From: Saururus chinensis | Lineage: Eukaryota > Streptophyta > Magnoliopsida > Piperales > Saururaceae | Assembly: GCA_035235625.1 (NCBI GenBank) | Contig: CP141150.1 | Coordinates: forward strand, 25,064,756 to 25,128,755 | DNA length: 64,000 bases | Reading direction: 5' to 3' | Shown here: one piece after another, positions 61,205-64,000 of the stretch | Numbering within the stretch: the first letter of the stretch is position 1 | How the letters are laid out: every line of letters starts with the position of its first letter | The notes under the pieces: generated by a model | Seen by the model: the letters and a program-made list of their open reading frames with translations, nothing else | Told to the model about the DNA's origin: nothing | Databases searched by the model: none | Made by a program: the position numbers and the translations under genes

Positions 61205-63866
61205 TCACTCGATGTGTGAACCAATTATGGTTAATGGTCCAACCTTTGTGTGAAGTGGGCTGGCCACTAGGGAATTAGGGGTATGACCGGGTTTAAGGGG
61301 CAAATGTGTCAATAGTGAGTGGTCCGGCCCTCTAGGATCAGGGTTTGAGAAAGAGGGAGAGTTCTGAGCATGAGGACTAGGTTAAGAAGTGTGAAATGAG
61401 CTAACCCTAAAAAGTAGGGGGCGACATCTACTTTTTAGGGGATGCTTGGCTAGGCTTCTAAGGGTTGGTTCTTTTGGATTAGGAGGGATAACCTAGGACT
61501 CTAGGGGGGTATGTACCAGCCCCCTTGGTCCATTCTTCTGATTGATTAAAGCCCCAAAATTAGAGGAGATAGTTATACAAAAGAGTAGGGGGGGCGGAGG
61601 CTGAACTCTTTCAGCCAATCCGATCCTCTCTATCTCCCCTCCCCTCTCTTCTCTTCTCCTCTTTCTCCCATCAAAGAGCACCACGACCAGTAGCTGTGGA
61701 GGGGGAAAGCTAGCATATTTTGGACTCAATTGAGAAGCGAACAACATAGGAGCAAGGACATAAAGCGATGGAGGCTGGCTGGTAGAGGTAGGTGCAGTTT
61801 TTACACCCATAGTCATCATGGTTTGATGATAGATTTCATCCCTAGGTTGACCCCCTAATTTGTTGGTTTTGATTTCATATTTTAGCCTGGTTTAGTGCTT
61901 GACTGAATCTGAATTTAACCACCTCTATCTGCCCTAATTCGTGTATGATTGAAACTGAGTTTAAACCTCTATATTTGCCCTAATTTGTGCATGATTGAAT
62001 CGGAGTTTAAACCTCTCTATTTGCCCTAATTTGTGCATGATTGAATCAGAGTTTAAACCTCTCTATTTGCCCTAATTCGTGCATGATTCATACTGAATTT
62101 ATTCACCTATATTTGCCCTGATTCATGCTTGATTCATGCTGAGTTTAACCACCTATATTTGCCCTGATTCATGCTGAGATTAATCATCTCTATTTTCCCT
62201 ATTTCTTGCATGATTAAATATGAATTTAATCACCTTTATTTGTCTTAATTCATGCATGCATGATTCAGATTTTTATCACCTCTATTTAGGCCTAATTAGT
62301 GCCTCACTTTGCTGAATTTTGAGTCAGGGTTTTAGGCCTAATTAGTGACTCACTTTGCTGAATTTAAAGTCAAGGTTTCATGCCTAATTAGTACCCCACT
62401 TTGCTGAATTTAGAGTCAGGGTTTTTATGACAAATTAGTGCCTCACTTTGTTGAATTTAAAGTAAGGATTTTATGCCTCATTAGTGCCTCACTTTGCTGA
62501 AATTGATTTCAAGTTTTTAGCCTTAATGAGTCTCATGGCATTTCTGAATTTTATCATTCCTTTTCAGCTTTAACTTGATTCATGGTTTGCTGAATTTAGT
62601 TATCCTATCTCATCTATAGTTAGATTATGCCTTGTTGATTAGATTTGGTCATATCAGCCTCACTTGAGTTATGATCTTGTGGAATGATATGGGTTGTGTA
62701 AGCCTCACATAGAGGCTAATATCATGTTGTTTGTTGTTAGCTATTTCAGCCTGATTTATTGTATTAGGTTAATGATTTGATTAGTTCACCTCAGCCCCAA
62801 TTCAAGTCATTATGTTGTTGATTTGATCGATTCATTTCAGCATATATCTAATTAGTTGTCTTGATGATTTGATTCTCATGTCTCAGCCTTAACTTAGTAT
62901 GCTATAATGTTGATTTCATCAGCTAAGTTCATCCATGATAAGTTGTGATTAGTTTCAATCTTTTTTTCCTCGTGTGGTTGTATCATATCATATGCTGAGT
63001 CAGAGTTATGTAAGTTCACTTTAATAGCCATGGCGGAATGTTTTAGGCCCGTGAGGCCTCTGCACCTTTGGGACTTTGGTTCCTAGCTCTTTGAGCATTT
63101 GTGAGCAACTAGGTTTTTGAGCATCATGGAAGGCTCAACTACCTCTGGCTAGTGTGTCCATGAGTACAGCTGGTACCTATGTCTCTAGGCCCATGGCTGA
63201 TCTAAGTGGATCTCTAGAGATGCAAAGATTCACTGCTAGTAAGCAGTACTCCTTTGAACGGGAGTCGGATTTTCGGGCAACGCTAAGTAAGTTGTTTCCT
63301 GAACTGAGTCTACATTCATTTTAGTCCTTTATTAGTTTAAGGTCACTCCCAACGAGTGTTTAAATTTGATATTCAGTGTTCTATATATTCTTTTACATGT
63401 ATCACTGTTTATTTGGTGTTTGCAGTTCATTGTTTAATGATTCATGTTGCTTTTACATACATCATTTTAATCTTTTGACTATGAGTGGTTTTTAATGTAA
63501 CCTACTGAGTATTTGTGGAAATACTCACACATCTCTATGATGCAGGCTTAGCTCCAGATTTAGTGTAGTGAGACTTCTTTAGCAAACTTTATTCATTACT
63601 AGCAGGGTAGACTTCTACAGTTAGTAGAACATTAGCTTTTATTTTCATGCTGAACTGTAATAAGGCACTATATTGTTTTAGGATTTTAGATCATGTTATT
63701 TTATTATGTTAAGGTACTTGCACTTGGTTGATCCAAAATCTTGGATTAATGATTATCTTGCTTTAGTAGGTGATTTATTAATGTTATGATATGCTTGCTT
63801 ATGCAAGTTAACACCCTGAGTTTACATTGCCTCATGTTTATGTGAATGAAAACCCAGGGTGTTACA
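61205..63866 (+). repeat. 3' LTR of the Tekay-like element, remaining 2.66 kb
   Basis: Ends CCAGGGTGTTACA, the inverted match of the start TGTAACATCC at 55,715, so the two parts make one LTR of about 2.75 kb when the nested element is left out. The size fits Tekay/Del elements. It contains a pyrimidine-rich leader-like block (61,620-61,670) and the 46-bp periodic array. Confidence 0.75.
61909..62681 (+). repeat. 46-bp periodic array of about 17 units in the LTR
   Basis: Units begin CTGA(A/G)TTTA and start at 61,909, 61,955, 62,001, 62,047, 62,093, 62,139, 62,174 (short unit before it), 62,220, 62,266, 62,312, 62,358, 62,404, 62,451, 62,497, 62,544, 62,590 and 62,636. The first group carries CACCTCTATTTGCCCTAATT; from 62,312 the group carries GCCTAATTAGTGCCTCACTT. 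Register is kept across the change. Confidence 0.87.
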
Positions 63867-64000
63867 ATAAGCACATAATCATCCACCGGTGCATCATGGG
63901 TTAATACATAGCTCATAAACATATACACATCATGTGTAATCATATGTATATTATTATAACAATCACATCATGTATGAATCGAATCTCAATATTCATATCA
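63867..64000. other. Flank beyond the Tekay-like LTR; nothing recognised
   Basis: AT-rich sequence with several CACATCATG-like phrases, reaching the end of the window. Confidence 0.4.

Noticed and set aside
61909..62681. CRISPR-like repeat array
   Set aside because: Units are contiguous tandem repeats with no unique spacers, in plant LTR sequence.

Overview
The window is nuclear DNA of a flowering plant. The evidence is an intron-containing xyloglucan endotransglucosylase/hydrolase (XTH) gene, several plant-specific LTR-retrotransposon lineages (chromoviruses, Athila, sirevirus-like copia), a Mutator-like element carrying a cellulose-synthase-like gene fragment, and small hAT and Stowaway-type elements. 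The species cannot be fixed from the sequence. Only one host gene looks functional; nearly everything else is transposon-derived, much of it broken by stops and frameshifts.

Layout. 1-1,796: 3' end of a small chromovirus (Reina-like) with its 3' LTR. 1,797-4,252: remnant of a copia (sirevirus-like) element on the minus strand with its 5' LTR. 4,253-13,400: the least repetitive part, with the XTH gene (7,675-9,787, minus strand, four exons), a 103-bp tandem duplication, a hAT-type miniature element with near-perfect 8-bp target duplication, a 150-bp fold-back element and microsatellites. 15,004-17,530: Athila-type 5' LTR, primer site and broken gag. 19,271-27,665: a sirevirus-like element bounded by two LTRs and a 5-bp duplication (TCTTC); it has gag pieces and a plant-transposon-domain ORF but no visible pol. 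29,105-31,019: another Reina-like 3' end beside a shortened copia LTR. 31,030-33,590: probable gypsy LTR sequence. 33,622-39,208: a minus-strand copia element whose reading frame runs directly into a gypsy RNase H fragment. 39,942-41,224: a Pack-MULE with long inverted repeats full of palindromes and a captured CslD fragment. 41,225-47,207: mostly unassigned. 47,208-53,890: stacked LTR fragments. 53,896-63,866: the 3' part of a Tekay/Del-like chromovirus whose 2.75-kb LTR is split by a complete 5.4-kb Reina-like element.

How the parts relate. The retroelements are nested and truncated in one another, which gives a relative order of insertions (for example Reina-like into Tekay-like LTR, and a gypsy LTR into a sirevirus-like LTR). 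Four copies of the same sirevirus-like LTR all lie on the minus strand. Three Reina-like copies of differing decay are present. None of the elements appears able to move by itself. The most noteworthy features are the Pack-MULE with CslD cargo and hairpin-array ends, the pol-less sirevirus-like element, the in-register copia-gypsy junction, and a 46-bp periodic array inside the Tekay-like LTR.
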